NCBI GenBank assembly: GCA_031409875.1
Contig: JANNYB010000062.1
Span: 1 to 64,000, forward strand
Origin: CALMEH01 sp031409875
Lineage (GTDB): Bacteria; Acidobacteriota; Blastocatellia; Pyrinomonadales; Pyrinomonadaceae
Reading direction: 5' to 3'
Length of the DNA: 64,000 nucleotides
A program made the translations under genes and the position numbers. Under the pieces are notes generated by a model that was not told where the DNA came from, searched no databases, and saw only the letters and a program-made list of their open reading frames with translations. This document shows, piece after piece, positions 36,781 to 45,982 of this stretch; positions within the stretch are counted from its first letter, which is position 1, and each line of letters starts with the position of its first letter.

Positions 36781-36918
36781 GACGTTAATGGTCTTTGAAA
36801 ATTAAATCCGACAAAAACTTTTGATGAAAAAGCGTAAAACAGACTGTTAGTCTGTTTGAACAGGCTAACAGTCTGTTTTACGTTTTGTCGGATTATTTTT
36901 TCAAAGACCATAAACGTC
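36781..36918. mobile_element. 138-bp nested palindrome / MITE
   Basis: The outer arms GACGTTAATGGTCTTTGAAA (36781) and their complement (to 36918) match 20 of 21. Next, AATCCGACAAAAAC pairs with GTTTTGTCGGATT, and the centre has GTAAAACAGACTGTTAG facing CTAACAGTCTGTTTTAC. It explains half of the 290-base gap 36753-37043; the rest is AT-rich leader for the next gene. Confidence 0.85.
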
Positions 36919-37043
36919 CTTAAGCCGAATCTGTAAAAAAAAACTTCCCAAAAACGATTTCAAAAGTTTATAATTGTTTCGGGCTTAATAATTTTCAGCC
37001 CAAAACATTCCATTAAATCTCGCCTTCAATTTACAAAAAATCA

Positions 37044-37352
37044 ATGAATAAAATCTTTCTGAAACTTCTGTTTTTCTGCGTTATTCTGCTACTTTTCGGT
37101 ATAACGGCAAATGCTCAAGAGAAAAAATCTACAACCGAAAAAGTTTTGAACACCGCGGGCAAAGCGACAGTCATCATCGTTGGCGAAACTGCCAAAGCAG
37201 GCTTTGAAGTTGCTAAATTTGGCGTGAAAACGGTTGCGAAACCTCTTGTTGTCAAAGTCTTACCGAAAACCACTAAATTTTTGCTGAAAAAATCCATTCC
37301 CGTTGCCAAGAAGTTGTTTGTAACTTATTTGAAGACTAGACTGTCTTTATGA
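37044..37352 (+). CDS. Small exported protein
   Basis: The product is 102 aa with a signal peptide (LKLLFFCVILLLFGITANAQ). The mature part is Lys/Val-rich, basic and helical (KAGFEVAKFGVKTVAKPLVV). The stop overlaps the cupin gene's ATG (ATGA), suggesting coupling. No motif known. Confidence 0.55.
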   Translation: MNKIFLKLLFFCVILLLFGITANAQEKKSTTEKVLNTAGKATVIIVGETAKAGFEVAKFGVKTVAKPLVVKVLPKTTKFLLKKSIPVAKKLFVTYLKTRLSL

Positions 37353-37666
37353 AGTTTGCACCGAAGGAATTTTTATCAAAACTGCCTCTGCCCGCCGATA
37401 AAAAGTGGAAAGACGGCGTTTGGTTCACGGAAGTTTTGCCAAAAGGCGTTATTGAACTCGGATTTTTCGCGCCGCGTGGCACGGATTATCAAACGCCGCA
37501 CGAAAAAGACGAGTTTTATATCGTCGTCAGCGGAACGGCAGATTTGTTGATTGAAAACGAAAGATTTTCGTGCGAATCGGGCGACGCGCTTTTTGTTCCG
37601 GCGAAAATCGAACATCATTTTGAGAATATTTCGGACGATTTTGGGACTTGGGTGATTTTCTTTTAG
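37349..37666 (+). CDS. Single-domain cupin
   Basis: The product is 105 aa. The cupin motif 1 region is PHEKDEFYIVVSGTADLLIE (His and Glu ligands) and motif 2 is SGDALFVPAKIEHHFENISD (final metal His). It likely binds a metal and a small ligand or acts as an isomerase/dioxygenase; substrate not predictable. Overlaps the upstream gene by 4 bases. Confidence 0.8.
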   Translation: MKFAPKEFLSKLPLPADKKWKDGVWFTEVLPKGVIELGFFAPRGTDYQTPHEKDEFYIVVSGTADLLIENERFSCESGDALFVPAKIEHHFENISDDFGTWVIFF

Positions 37667-37696
37667 TTCAGATCCAAATTGTCTGAGACACGAAAA

Positions 37697-37727
37697 GTCA
37701 GAATCGCCTGTTGTAAGCGATTCTGAC
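37697..37727. terminator. Hairpin between convergent genes (possible bidirectional terminator)
   Basis: GTCAGAATCGC and GCGATTCTGAC are perfect 11-bp arms with a 9-base loop, between the cupin stop and the convergent deiminase stop. No strong T-run, so termination strength is uncertain. TCAGAA resembles the start of the GGTAGCG palindrome family. Confidence 0.5.
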
Positions 37728-37736
37728 TCATTTATG

Positions 37737-38963
37737 CTAATTAATTTCAATCGGTTGTTGTTGCGTAACGCAATGAACCATTCCACCGTTTTCGTAGAGA
37801 TTTCGGACATCAATTCCGATAACTGTTTTGTTTGGATAGAGTTGCTGTAATAAATTTAAAGCAACTGCATCATTCGGATCGTTGTAAGTCGGCATTAAAA
37901 CGACTGTGTTTGCCGAATAAAAATTGACATACGAACCTTTGAAACCGAGATTTCTGCCGTCGGTCGTTCTGACATTATTGGCGGTCAGCGGCAAACGAAC
38001 ATACGAATACGGAACATTATTGATGTTGGTTGCCGCATTAAGCGTGTTGCGGTCGGCATTTGATAAACCCCAATATTGCAAATCTGCGTTGTTCATCGTA
38101 ACGATTGTGTTGTTGTGGGCAAATCTCGCAAAACCGTCAATGTGCGCGTCCGTGATGTCTTCCTGTCCGCCAAAATAACCGTTGAGCCAGATAAATTTGG
38201 TAACGCCGAGATTTTCCGTTAAAGCATTTTCAAACTGAGTTTGCGTCATATTTTGGTTTCGTCCGTTTTGAATTGTCGAACTGCGCGTTGCCATCATCAC
38301 GCCTTGACCGTCAACTTCAATCGCGCCGCCTTCAAGAATTATGTTGTTCAAATTGATTCGCGGCGTTTCGGTGTAGTTTGCCACAACGCCCGGAACTGTG
38401 TCGTCGGCGCGATACGGCGTATCAAAACCCCAGCCGTTAAAGCCCCAATCGGTAATTTTCAGTTCGTTGTCGGTGTCATAGACGAAAATCGGTCCGTTGT
38501 CGCGCACCCAAACATCATCTGTCCGTTTTATCACAAAATCAACATTCGCCAGCGAAACTCCGGCGCGAAATAAAAGATTTTTGATGCGTTTTACTTCACG
38601 CGAATCGTATGCAATGATGTGAACTTTTTCGCTCTGCACCAACGCCCGCGTCATTGCCACCCAAGTCGGATCGAGCGAATCACGATATGCGCGTCCGTAA
38701 GTATATGAATGAACCCATTGCAACCAAGTTCCTTCGTGCGTCGCTTCCTCGCTTGGCATTCGACTCTGAACTACGACCGAATTTTCGTCATCATTTTCGT
38801 CATCATCGTCATCATCATCTTCATCGGTAGAGGTTAAAATTTCGTCTTCAACCTCATCCGACCGATTAGGAATGCGTTGGGCATTCAAACTCAAAACGCC
38901 TGACGAAAAAATCGCCAAGACCAACAAAATCGCCACCATATTTTTTATAATTTCTTTCAACAT
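37737..38963 (-). CDS. Exported agmatine deiminase / peptidylarginine deiminase-like enzyme
   Basis: The product is 408 aa. ATG at 38963 is used, with GGAG 12 bases upstream. Signal peptide: MVAILLVLAIFSSGVLSLNA. A poly-Asp/Glu linker (residues ~45-62) follows. The catalytic domain has MPSEEATHEGTWLQWVHSYT, DVWVRDNGPIFVYDTDNEL, NIILEGGAIEVDGQGVMM and the active-site cysteine in GGMVHCVTQQQP. It would hydrolyse guanidino groups of agmatine or peptidyl-arginine. Most agmatine deiminases are cytoplasmic; this one appears exported, as in the Porphyromonas-type PAD fold. Confidence 0.82.
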   Translation of the reverse strand: MLKEIIKNMVAILLVLAIFSSGVLSLNAQRIPNRSDEVEDEILTSTDEDDDDDDDENDDENSVVVQSRMPSEEATHEGTWLQWVHSYTYGRAYRDSLDPTWVAMTRALVQSEKVHIIAYDSREVKRIKNLLFRAGVSLANVDFVIKRTDDVWVRDNGPIFVYDTDNELKITDWGFNGWGFDTPYRADDTVPGVVANYTETPRINLNNIILEGGAIEVDGQGVMMATRSSTIQNGRNQNMTQTQFENALTENLGVTKFIWLNGYFGGQEDITDAHIDGFARFAHNNTIVTMNNADLQYWGLSNADRNTLNAATNINNVPYSYVRLPLTANNVRTTDGRNLGFKGSYVNFYSANTVVLMPTYNDPNDAVALNLLQQLYPNKTVIGIDVRNLYENGGMVHCVTQQQPIEIN

Positions 38964-39188
38964 AATTTTTATCATCTCCGTAATTTGTCTCAGCAAAATT
39001 TCGTGCTGATGTAGTTATAATATGCAAAGAAATCGTCCAAATCGCCCGACCTTATAAGTTTGGACTTCTTTTTTTGAAATTATTTTGTTGTTTGTAAGTT
39101 ATTGTAAATATTGAGTTTTAAAAGATTATACCTCAAATAAAAGCCTAAACCTATCGGCTTGGACGAATTCTGAGAAAAGTTTCAGGTT

Positions 39189-40367
39189 TTATGATGCGGA
39201 ATAATTTGTTTTCTTGAATTCGGACGGCGTAACGGAACATTGTTTTTTGAAGATATTGTTGAATGACGATTTTGAATTAAAGCCCGATTCAAACGCGATT
39301 GCCAACAGCGTCAGATGTTGCTTTTTCGGGTTCACCAACAACTGTTTTGCGGCTTCAACTCGATATTCGTTGACGAAATCATAGAAATTTTTACCGAGTT
39401 TTTCATTGATGATTTGCGAAAGATTGTTGTTGGAAATTCCGAGATTTTCCGCTACGTCAGACAATTTTAATTCGCCTTCGAGATATAATTGTTCGGTTTT
39501 CATCAATTCTAAAAGTTGTGCAAGATTTTCCTGCGCTTGCTCGTCGGTCAAGGTTGATTTGTAGTATTTTCCGCGTTTTTCTTGCGTTTCGGTTGTTTCG
39601 GTCAAAGTTTCAACAGCGGTTTGCGAAAAAATTATCGGTTGTCGCAAGCCAATATAACCGATAGCGTAAATCAAAAATGCCAGCAAAACCGAGATAAATA
39701 AAACCGCATTTCCAAACGCCAAAAGTTCGGATTTGACGAAGAAAAACAAAAAAATATCAATCAATAAAATCAAGCCGGTCGCCAGCGTCAGATTTCTCAG
39801 CCACGCCAGATTGATGCGGTCAATGTCAGAAAACGCATCTTTAATATTCGCGGCGTGTTTGTTGAGCAAAAGAAGCGTAAATGCGAGATACAACAACTGA
39901 TGAAAACCGCCGAGCATTTCAACATATCCGCGAACATCATTCTTTAGAAAAAATCGCGCTTCATTTTCCGCAATCGGCTGAACGCCTTCGGAAATCAGTT
40001 TGTAATCAACGCTTTGCAAAAAGAGCAACGGAAAATACGCCATCAGCAAAACAACGAATGGCAAAAAATGCAGAAAAGTTTGCTTTGCGGAAATTTTTTG
40101 CGGCGAAGTCAGAAAGAGCGCGTAAAAATATAACAACGGACCATAAAGAAAAAACAAAGCGTCAATCAAACCGATAAGATGAGGATATTCAAACACTTGC
40201 GGCGAAGCATAGAGCGTTTCCAAACCGAGGTCGAGCGAATAGAACAAAACCAAAACTGCCAAAAAACCATTCGCAATTCGGTTTCCAATTTTGTTGGCAA
40301 TAAGAAATAATGCAAGGAAAAAACCTTGAATCATCGCCGCCAAAATAATTATGTTCCAAATTGTCAT
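39189..40367 (-). CDS. Membrane-bound AraC-type transcriptional regulator
   Basis: The product is 392 aa. Seven hydrophobic segments (IWNIIILAAMIQGFFLALFL through AFGNAVLFISVLLAFLIYAI) are followed by a linker and a C-terminal AraC helix-turn-helix pair: LSDVAENLGISNNNLSQIIN and LTLLAIAFESGFNSKSSFNN, then CSVTPSEFKK. It likely senses a ligand in the membrane and controls nearby transcription; targets unknown. It is adjacent to, and downstream of, pyrophosphatase on the same strand. Confidence 0.82.
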   Translation of the reverse strand: MTIWNIIILAAMIQGFFLALFLIANKIGNRIANGFLAVLVLFYSLDLGLETLYASPQVFEYPHLIGLIDALFFLYGPLLYFYALFLTSPQKISAKQTFLHFLPFVVLLMAYFPLLFLQSVDYKLISEGVQPIAENEARFFLKNDVRGYVEMLGGFHQLLYLAFTLLLLNKHAANIKDAFSDIDRINLAWLRNLTLATGLILLIDIFLFFFVKSELLAFGNAVLFISVLLAFLIYAIGYIGLRQPIIFSQTAVETLTETTETQEKRGKYYKSTLTDEQAQENLAQLLELMKTEQLYLEGELKLSDVAENLGISNNNLSQIINEKLGKNFYDFVNEYRVEAAKQLLVNPKKQHLTLLAIAFESGFNSKSSFNNIFKKQCSVTPSEFKKTNYSAS

Positions 40368-40373
40368 ACAAAA

Positions 40374-40994
40374 TTATTTCAGGTTTTTGAGCAAATCACG
40401 GTAATCGGCGATTGCCGATTCGATGACTTTGTAAGAATTTTCGCGCCCGTAGGAAAAAGCGATTTCACATTTATTTTTTTCGTCGGGCAAAGATTTGTAA
40501 GTCAAAAAATAATGCTCAAATCGTTCTAAAATACCTTTCGGAAGCTCCGAAATTTCTTCGTATTGCTCAAAAACCTTGTCGCCTTTGAGAACGGCAATGA
40601 TTTTATCGTCCGCTTCGCCGCCGTCAATCAGACAAAATCCGCCAATCGGACGCGCTTTCAAAATAATGTCGCCGCGCGGAATATAATGTTCCGTCAAAAC
40701 TAAAATATCCAGCGGATCGTTGTCGCCATCGCTGATTTCGATGCCGTCGCTTTGTTCGCGGGCAAGAGTTGCAATTCTTTCGCCGCAATAAGTTTGCGGA
40801 ATAAAGCCGTAATTTGCCGGAACGACGTTTGAATATTGTTGCGGACGATCAATTTTCAGATAACCCGTTTCTTTGTCAACTTCATATTTTACCGTATCTC
40901 GCGGAACAATTTCGATAAAAACCGTTACTTCTTGCGGTGCATTTTCGCCAATCGGAATGCCGTGCCACGGATGCGCTTTGTTAATTCTAAACAT
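40374..40994 (-). CDS. ppa: Inorganic pyrophosphatase (family I)
   Basis: The product is 206 aa. Active-site DGDNDPLDILVL (three Asp), VVPANYGFIPQTYCGE and the Lys/Arg near RDTVKYEVDKETGYLKIDRP are diagnostic. Hydrolyses pyrophosphate to pull biosynthetic reactions. The N-terminus HPWHGIPIGENAPQEV resembles the longer plant/bacterial subset. The divergent enoyl-CoA hydratase starts 22 bases away, so promoters overlap. Confidence 0.92.
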   Translation of the reverse strand: MFRINKAHPWHGIPIGENAPQEVTVFIEIVPRDTVKYEVDKETGYLKIDRPQQYSNVVPANYGFIPQTYCGERIATLAREQSDGIEISDGDNDPLDILVLTEHYIPRGDIILKARPIGGFCLIDGGEADDKIIAVLKGDKVFEQYEEISELPKGILERFEHYFLTYKSLPDEKNKCEIAFSYGRENSYKVIESAIADYRDLLKNLK

Positions 40995-41016
40995 ACATTT
41001 ATTATTGATTGCAGAA

Positions 41017-41610
41017 ATGAAAATGTCTAACGCTATCGAACTCGAATTTTACGATGAAAACTTAATAATTCGTTTTAATCGCCCTGAAATCCGCAGCCCG
41101 CTTTCAATTTTCGTGTTGGATGAATTGTATAAAATTTTAGACGAAACGGCGCAAAATAAATCAATTGAAAAGATAATTTTCACAGGTAAAGATGATGTTT
41201 TCGCATCGGGCGCGGATTTGCGCGAGATAGCGCAAATCAATGAAAATACGGCGAACGAATTTGCACTGCGTGGACAAACATTAATGAATAGAATTGCTGA
41301 TTCCGACAAATTAACCATCGCCGCGATAAACGGATTTTGTTTCGGTGGCGCGTTGGATTTGGCATTGTCTTGCGATAAAAGAATTGCCTCGCCAAACGCG
41401 CAATTTTGTCATCCGGGCGTTGGTTTGGGAATTATGACGGGCTGGAGCGGAACGCAGAGATTGCCGCGTTTGATTGGCGAAGCAAAGGCATTAGAAATTT
41501 TTTTGACGGCAAAACGAATTGATGCAAACGAAGCCTTAAGCATCGGTTTGATTGATGAAATAGCTGAAGATTGTTTGCGTGAATCTTTGAAAATTGCAAA
41601 CCGAATTTGA
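41017..41610 (+). CDS. Short enoyl-CoA hydratase/isomerase (crotonase fold)
   Basis: The product is 197 aa from ATG 41017 (or 41023). Oxyanion-hole segments are ASGADLREIAQI and INGFCFGGALDLALSCDKRI; GIMTGWSGTQRLPRLIGEAK and AKRIDANEALSIGLIDEIAE also match. Crotonases are usually ~260 aa; this one stops at ESLKIANRI, lacking the C-terminal trimerisation helices. No frame continues the homology past the stop, so it is either a short subfamily or a truncated gene. Confidence 0.78.
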   Translation: MKMSNAIELEFYDENLIIRFNRPEIRSPLSIFVLDELYKILDETAQNKSIEKIIFTGKDDVFASGADLREIAQINENTANEFALRGQTLMNRIADSDKLTIAAINGFCFGGALDLALSCDKRIASPNAQFCHPGVGLGIMTGWSGTQRLPRLIGEAKALEIFLTAKRIDANEALSIGLIDEIAEDCLRESLKIANRI

Positions 41611-41650
41611 ATTGCAAACGTAAAATTCGGCGAGAAGAAATTATTCAAAA

Positions 41651-41728
41651 ATGAAAAAATTATTTTGGATATTACTTTTACTTTTTATTTTAACGTCGGC
41701 GATATTTGCTCAAACGATTTATATCTAA
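41651..41728 (+). other. Isolated signal-peptide ORF (25 aa), likely gene remnant
   Basis: MKKLFWILLLLFILTSAIFA followed by QTIYI and a stop inside the left flanking repeat of a MITE. It reads as a Sec leader with no mature protein. Removing the MITE and one duplication copy does not restore a long frame, so decay preceded or followed insertion. Confidence 0.4.
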
Positions 41729-41927
41729 TCTCATTACTGAGCGGCACGGAAATTGATTGAGCAACGCGCTCGACTGATATTTGGTGGTTTTCCGTGTTTT
41801 CCGTGTTTTCCGTGGATAGAATTTATTTTCTGTCCACGAAACACACGGAAAACACGGAAAAATACTGATAATTTGAGTAATCGGTGTGCCATATCAATTT
41901 CTATGCCGCTCAGTAATGATCTAATCT
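41723..41927. mobile_element. MITE with target-site duplication and nested TTCCGTG hairpin
   Basis: Ends ATTACTGAGCGGCA and TGCCGCTCAGTAAT are perfect inverted repeats, extending imperfectly by ~10 bp. They are flanked by identical ATCTAATCTC at 41723-41732 and 41918-41927, a probable 10-bp target duplication. The loop contains a hairpin of TTTTCCGTG words (CCGTGTTTTCCGTGTTTTCC with CACGGAAAACACGGAAAA). Confidence 0.85.
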
Positions 41928-42272
41928 CAAAGTTGAAGCCGGATTTGGGGATTAATCAAAAAAAACATCACAACTAAAAATAATCATAATTATTTTTTAG
42001 TTGAAATAATTCTAAAAAAAGTTTAAAATTCGGTTGCTAACAAATGGTTAGATCAATTTGGCAAAATTGATCTACAGCAACAAATAATTGTCTGTAAATC
42101 AAAATTCTAAACAATTTCAAATTAAAAATTTCAAAGACTTCAGCTGATTGTTGAAAACAGATGAAATTTTTTGCCGATAACGCAAAAAATTTCGTTTATC
42201 CCTATTCCGTTCTTTCTTCAACAACCAAAATCAGCTTCATAATAAATAAAATTGAACAGCTAGGAGAGAAAA
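41928..42272 (+). promoter_or_regulatory. AT-rich upstream region of the large protease, with hairpins
   Basis: No gene. A 33-nt AT hairpin lies at 41971-42003 (CAACTAAAAATAA with its complement), and GATCAATTTTGCC-type arms occur near 42051-42072 (GATCAATTTGGCAAAATTGATC core). TAGGAGAGAAAA just before the ATG at 42273 is a good ribosome site. Confidence 0.5.
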
Positions 42273-45200
42273 ATGAAAAAGAAAACTTCTGTGGGAATTT
42301 TCGCCGCAATGTCGAAAATTTCTAAAAACTTTAAATCAAGTCGTTTGATATTCGGCGCGGCTTTGGTCGTCTTCGGACTTGTCGGCGCGTCAATTTTTTG
42401 GCATCAAATTTCATTTGCCGAGCGCACCGAAACAAACAAAGAAAAACAATCCCCAAACGTCTGGCAGATCGCTGAAAGAAACGCGGTTGCCAACCGAGCC
42501 GAAGGTTTGCCCGATGAATTTCAAACCGTAAGACTCGATAAACAAAGCCTTGCGAATTTGCTTCGCAACGCGCCGCACGAATCGCGCACGCCTTTGAAAG
42601 ACAGCGAATTAGTTTTGCAATTTCCAATGCCGGACGGCACGTTTTCGCGTTTTCGCGTGCAGGAAGCTCCGGTTTTGGAAGAAGGTTTGGCGGCACGATT
42701 TCCCGATATTAAAAGCTATCGAATTCTCGGACTTGATTCAGCCGCCACAACCGGACGTTTCGATTTCACGCCTCGCGGTTTTCACGCCACAATAATTTCA
42801 CCCGAAGAAATCATCAACATTTTGCCCGCAGACGCGAACGACGATTCGCTTTATGCCAGCTACAAAAGCGATGGACACGAACACGCCGACGGGAAAACTT
42901 GTTTTGTCGAGGAAAAACATAAAATCAACGTCAGCACCGACGAATCGGTTGCGCCGCAAACCTCCGTCGGTCCGACTCTGCGAACATACCGCATCGCTAT
43001 TTCGACAACTTTTGAATACACTTCGGACGCACAACTCGGCGGCGGAACTGTTCCTTCGACAGTCGCTTCGATTAACACTTGGCTCACGGCGACAAACGCG
43101 ATTTATGAACGCGAATTGTCAATTCGAATGATAATGGTCAACGATACCGACGCGATTTATACGGCAAACACCGATCCGTATGATGATTCAATCGGAGTGA
43201 GCAATTCGGGAGTGATGCTCGACCAAGTGAGAAATGTTCTACGCGATCAAGTCGGCGTGGCAAATTACAATCTCGGACATTTATTTGCGAGAAACGGCGG
43301 CGGCGGCGTTGCGTATCTTGGTGTGATTTGCAGCAATTCCACACAAGGCGGCTTCGGTGCGCTCAAAGGCGGCGGCGTAACATCGCTCGGCGCACCAATC
43401 GGCAATTCCGGCTCGCTCAAAGTTCTGGCTCACGAAATTGGACATCAATTCGGCGCAGACCATACATTTAACGGCACATTAAACGGTTGTGGCGGCGGAA
43501 ACCGAAGCACGAACGGCGTAAATTCTTACGAAGCCGGCAGTGGCAATACGATTATGTCTTACTTCAGCATTTGCAGTAACGATAATGTCGTAGGCGTAAG
43601 CGATTTGCGATTTCATTCGCGCAGTCATTTTCAAATGACCGACCACGTTATCAACGGCAGTGGCAACAGTTGCGTTACAACATCTGCCACCGGAAATACC
43701 GCGCCGACTATCAACGCGGGCGCGAATTTTACGATTCCCAGACTTACGCCGTTCACTTTGACCGCAACCGGAAGCGATGCGGATTTGGGCGATGTTAATA
43801 ATTTGACCTACGCTTGGGAACAATATCAAGCGGGCGGAACTTTGTATTTTCAAGACGGAACAGCCCCAACTTTCAACGACGCGCTCGACACGGTGGCGAC
43901 TACGCGCCCGATTTTCCGCGCCGTGCAGACTTCAACCAATCCGTCGCGCACTTTTCCGAGTTTGGAATTTATTTTGAACAATGCCAACGATCCGCCGGAC
44001 ACGGTTGGCGGAAGGCAGACGGCGGAAGAATTGCCGCGCATCGGACGCACGCTTAATTTTCGTTCCACCGTGCGCGACGCTGCGGGCGGCGTAAATGATG
44101 CGGCGATGACGGTTACGGTTGACGGCGCGACCGGACCGTTCACAGTTGTTGACCCGGTTGGAACTTGGACGGGCGGCACGGCGCAAATCGTAACGTGGAA
44201 CGTGAACAGCACAACTCCGCTTGCCGCAAACGTCAAAATCTCGCTTTCAACCGACGGTGGCAACACTTTCCCGACGGTTTTGCTAAACAGCACCGCCAAT
44301 GACGGAAGTGAAAGCATTACCGTTCCGAACGGGATTGTTACTTCGACGGCTCGCGTTAAAATCGAAGCCGTCGGAAATATCTTTTTCGACATTTCAGGTG
44401 TGAATTTTGCAGTTACGCCGGGCGACACTTGTCCGGTAATTACTGATTTCAGCCCGAAGGCAGGAATTGTCGGTTCATCGGTTGTTATTACCGGAACAGG
44501 TTTTACAGGCGCAACTTCGGTAACTTTTAACGGCACGAGCGCGGCGTTCACCGTCAACAGCAATACGCAAATCACCGCCACTGTTCCCGCGGGCGCGACG
44601 GGCGGTGTGATTGCCGTCAATGAAGGTGGCTGCACGGCGGCGCAAACGAGTTCAAATTTTGCGGTTTGTCCGAGTGCGGCAACCACGCTCCAAATTGATG
44701 ACGATTCGGCTGAATCGGCATCAAGCATCGGAGATATTACGAGCTATTTTGTCAATCGTCTGACACCTGCGTCTTATCCCGCGACTTTGAGTTCGGTTAC
44801 GATTGTTTATCCGAATTTCGGCGGTTTTCCGGTAAATCGTCCGGTTACGATTTTGTCGGGAAGCAATACGAGTGGCGGCGTGAATAATACGACTTTTCGA
44901 ACAATCGCGGCAACGGCAAGCGCACTCGGAACGCCTGTAACTTACAATGTCGAACCGATTACGATTACTTCGGGCGATTTTGTTGTCGGTTACAGCATCG
45001 TGAATGCCGGATTTTTTCCGGTTGGCGTTGATACTTCCGCTCCGCAAAATGGACGTTCTTATTTTTCGTCAGACGGCAGTAACTTTTCTTTACAATCATT
45101 AAATCGAAATTATCTGATTCGTGCGGGAGTTTTCACCGGAGCTTGCTCGACCGGAAACTGCACTTACACCATTTCGCCGACGACGCAGAATATCGCATAC

Positions 45201-45686
45201 ACCGGCGGAACGGGAACGGTCAATGTTACGACTCAAGCAGGTTGCGTTTGGACGGCTTCGCGGCAGAATTACTGGATTTCGATGACCTCGAATTTCCACG
45301 ATGAATTTTTGGGAACGGGAAGCGGCTCTGCGACCTTTAATGTTGCGGGGAATAATTCGATTGCCAGAACCGGAACGGTTACCGTTGCCGGACAAAACGT
45401 CGTTGTTAATCAAGTCGCCGCGCCGACCGCCGCAAGTGTTTCGGTTGCCGGCAGAGTTTCAAATCTTGCGGGTAACGGCGTGCGCGGTGCGATTGTTAGT
45501 TTGCTTGACCAAAACGGGCAGACACGAACCACGCGGACAAACGCTTTCGGTTACTACAATTTTGAAGAAATCGAAGCCGGTGCAACGATTGTTTTGAGCG
45601 TTTCGGCAAAGCGTTTCACCTTCGCGCCACAGGTCGTAGTTGTTAGCGATTCGATTGATAAACTCGATTTTGTTTCGCTCGAATAA
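42273..45686 (+). CDS. Large secreted reprolysin-type metalloprotease with TIG, BACON and carboxypeptidase-like modules
   Basis: The product is 1137 aa. An N-terminal span (LIFGAALVVFGLVGASIFWH) and a propeptide precede the catalytic domain with zinc site LKVLAHEIGHQFGADHTFNG and Met-turn NTIMSYFSIC (residues ~385-435). Then come Ig/cadherin-like domains, an IPT/TIG domain (ITDFSPKAGIVGSSVVITGT), a domain around LQIDDDSAESASSIGDITSY, and a BACON-like domain (CTYTISPTTQNIAYTGGTGT). The C-terminal 75-aa carboxypeptidase-regulatory-like module (SVAGRVSNLAGNGVRGAIVS, FGYYNFEEIE) is closely related to the end of the FG-GAP protein at 14636. Extracellular. Confidence 0.85.
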   Translation: MKKKTSVGIFAAMSKISKNFKSSRLIFGAALVVFGLVGASIFWHQISFAERTETNKEKQSPNVWQIAERNAVANRAEGLPDEFQTVRLDKQSLANLLRNAPHESRTPLKDSELVLQFPMPDGTFSRFRVQEAPVLEEGLAARFPDIKSYRILGLDSAATTGRFDFTPRGFHATIISPEEIINILPADANDDSLYASYKSDGHEHADGKTCFVEEKHKINVSTDESVAPQTSVGPTLRTYRIAISTTFEYTSDAQLGGGTVPSTVASINTWLTATNAIYERELSIRMIMVNDTDAIYTANTDPYDDSIGVSNSGVMLDQVRNVLRDQVGVANYNLGHLFARNGGGGVAYLGVICSNSTQGGFGALKGGGVTSLGAPIGNSGSLKVLAHEIGHQFGADHTFNGTLNGCGGGNRSTNGVNSYEAGSGNTIMSYFSICSNDNVVGVSDLRFHSRSHFQMTDHVINGSGNSCVTTSATGNTAPTINAGANFTIPRLTPFTLTATGSDADLGDVNNLTYAWEQYQAGGTLYFQDGTAPTFNDALDTVATTRPIFRAVQTSTNPSRTFPSLEFILNNANDPPDTVGGRQTAEELPRIGRTLNFRSTVRDAAGGVNDAAMTVTVDGATGPFTVVDPVGTWTGGTAQIVTWNVNSTTPLAANVKISLSTDGGNTFPTVLLNSTANDGSESITVPNGIVTSTARVKIEAVGNIFFDISGVNFAVTPGDTCPVITDFSPKAGIVGSSVVITGTGFTGATSVTFNGTSAAFTVNSNTQITATVPAGATGGVIAVNEGGCTAAQTSSNFAVCPSAATTLQIDDDSAESASSIGDITSYFVNRLTPASYPATLSSVTIVYPNFGGFPVNRPVTILSGSNTSGGVNNTTFRTIAATASALGTPVTYNVEPITITSGDFVVGYSIVNAGFFPVGVDTSAPQNGRSYFSSDGSNFSLQSLNRNYLIRAGVFTGACSTGNCTYTISPTTQNIAYTGGTGTVNVTTQAGCVWTASRQNYWISMTSNFHDEFLGTGSGSATFNVAGNNSIARTGTVTVAGQNVVVNQVAAPTAASVSVAGRVSNLAGNGVRGAIVSLLDQNGQTRTTRTNAFGYYNFEEIEAGATIVLSVSAKRFTFAPQVVVVSDSIDKLDFVSLE

Positions 45687-45691
45687 TTTGC

Positions 45692-45746
45692 AACAATGTG
45701 CGGTAGCGATTTGGCACAATTTGTTTATTCGTTACCGCTCATTGCC
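45692..45746. repeat. Decayed GGTAGCG-type palindrome
   Basis: ACAATGTGCGGTAGCGATT faces AATTCGTTACCGC-like CGTTACCGCTCATTG. Weaker match to the family core than other copies. Confidence 0.6.
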
Positions 45747-45751
45747 TCTGA

Positions 45752-45850
45752 AAAGATTTTTGCCCGCGAAATACGCGAAACACGCGAAATAAAAATACTG
45801 ATTGTTTTTGTATTTTTTTCGCGTATTTCGCGTATTTCGCGGGCAATTTT
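45752..45850. repeat. Inverted repeat of ACGCGAAA/TACGCGAAA words
   Basis: GCCCGCGAAATACGCGAAAC pairs with CGCGTATTTCGCGGGC and an inner CGCGTATTTCGCGTATTTCG. Same style as 22412 and 26336. The rest of the gap to 45982 is AT-rich promoter DNA. Confidence 0.85.
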
Positions 45851-45982
45851 TTCATTTATTGAAATCGCTTTGCATATAACTTGAATTCGCAGAATTATAG
45901 AAAATAATTGACACTGTTTTTGGCAAAATGTTAAAATAATAAACGACGTTAAACGCTATTAAACTCACGTCTGCCGATAATT

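Noticed and set aside
43850..44728. 292-aa minus-strand ORF opposite the large protease
   Set aside because: A shadow frame of a Val/Pro/Thr-rich repeat gene; the plus-strand gene has a full domain series.
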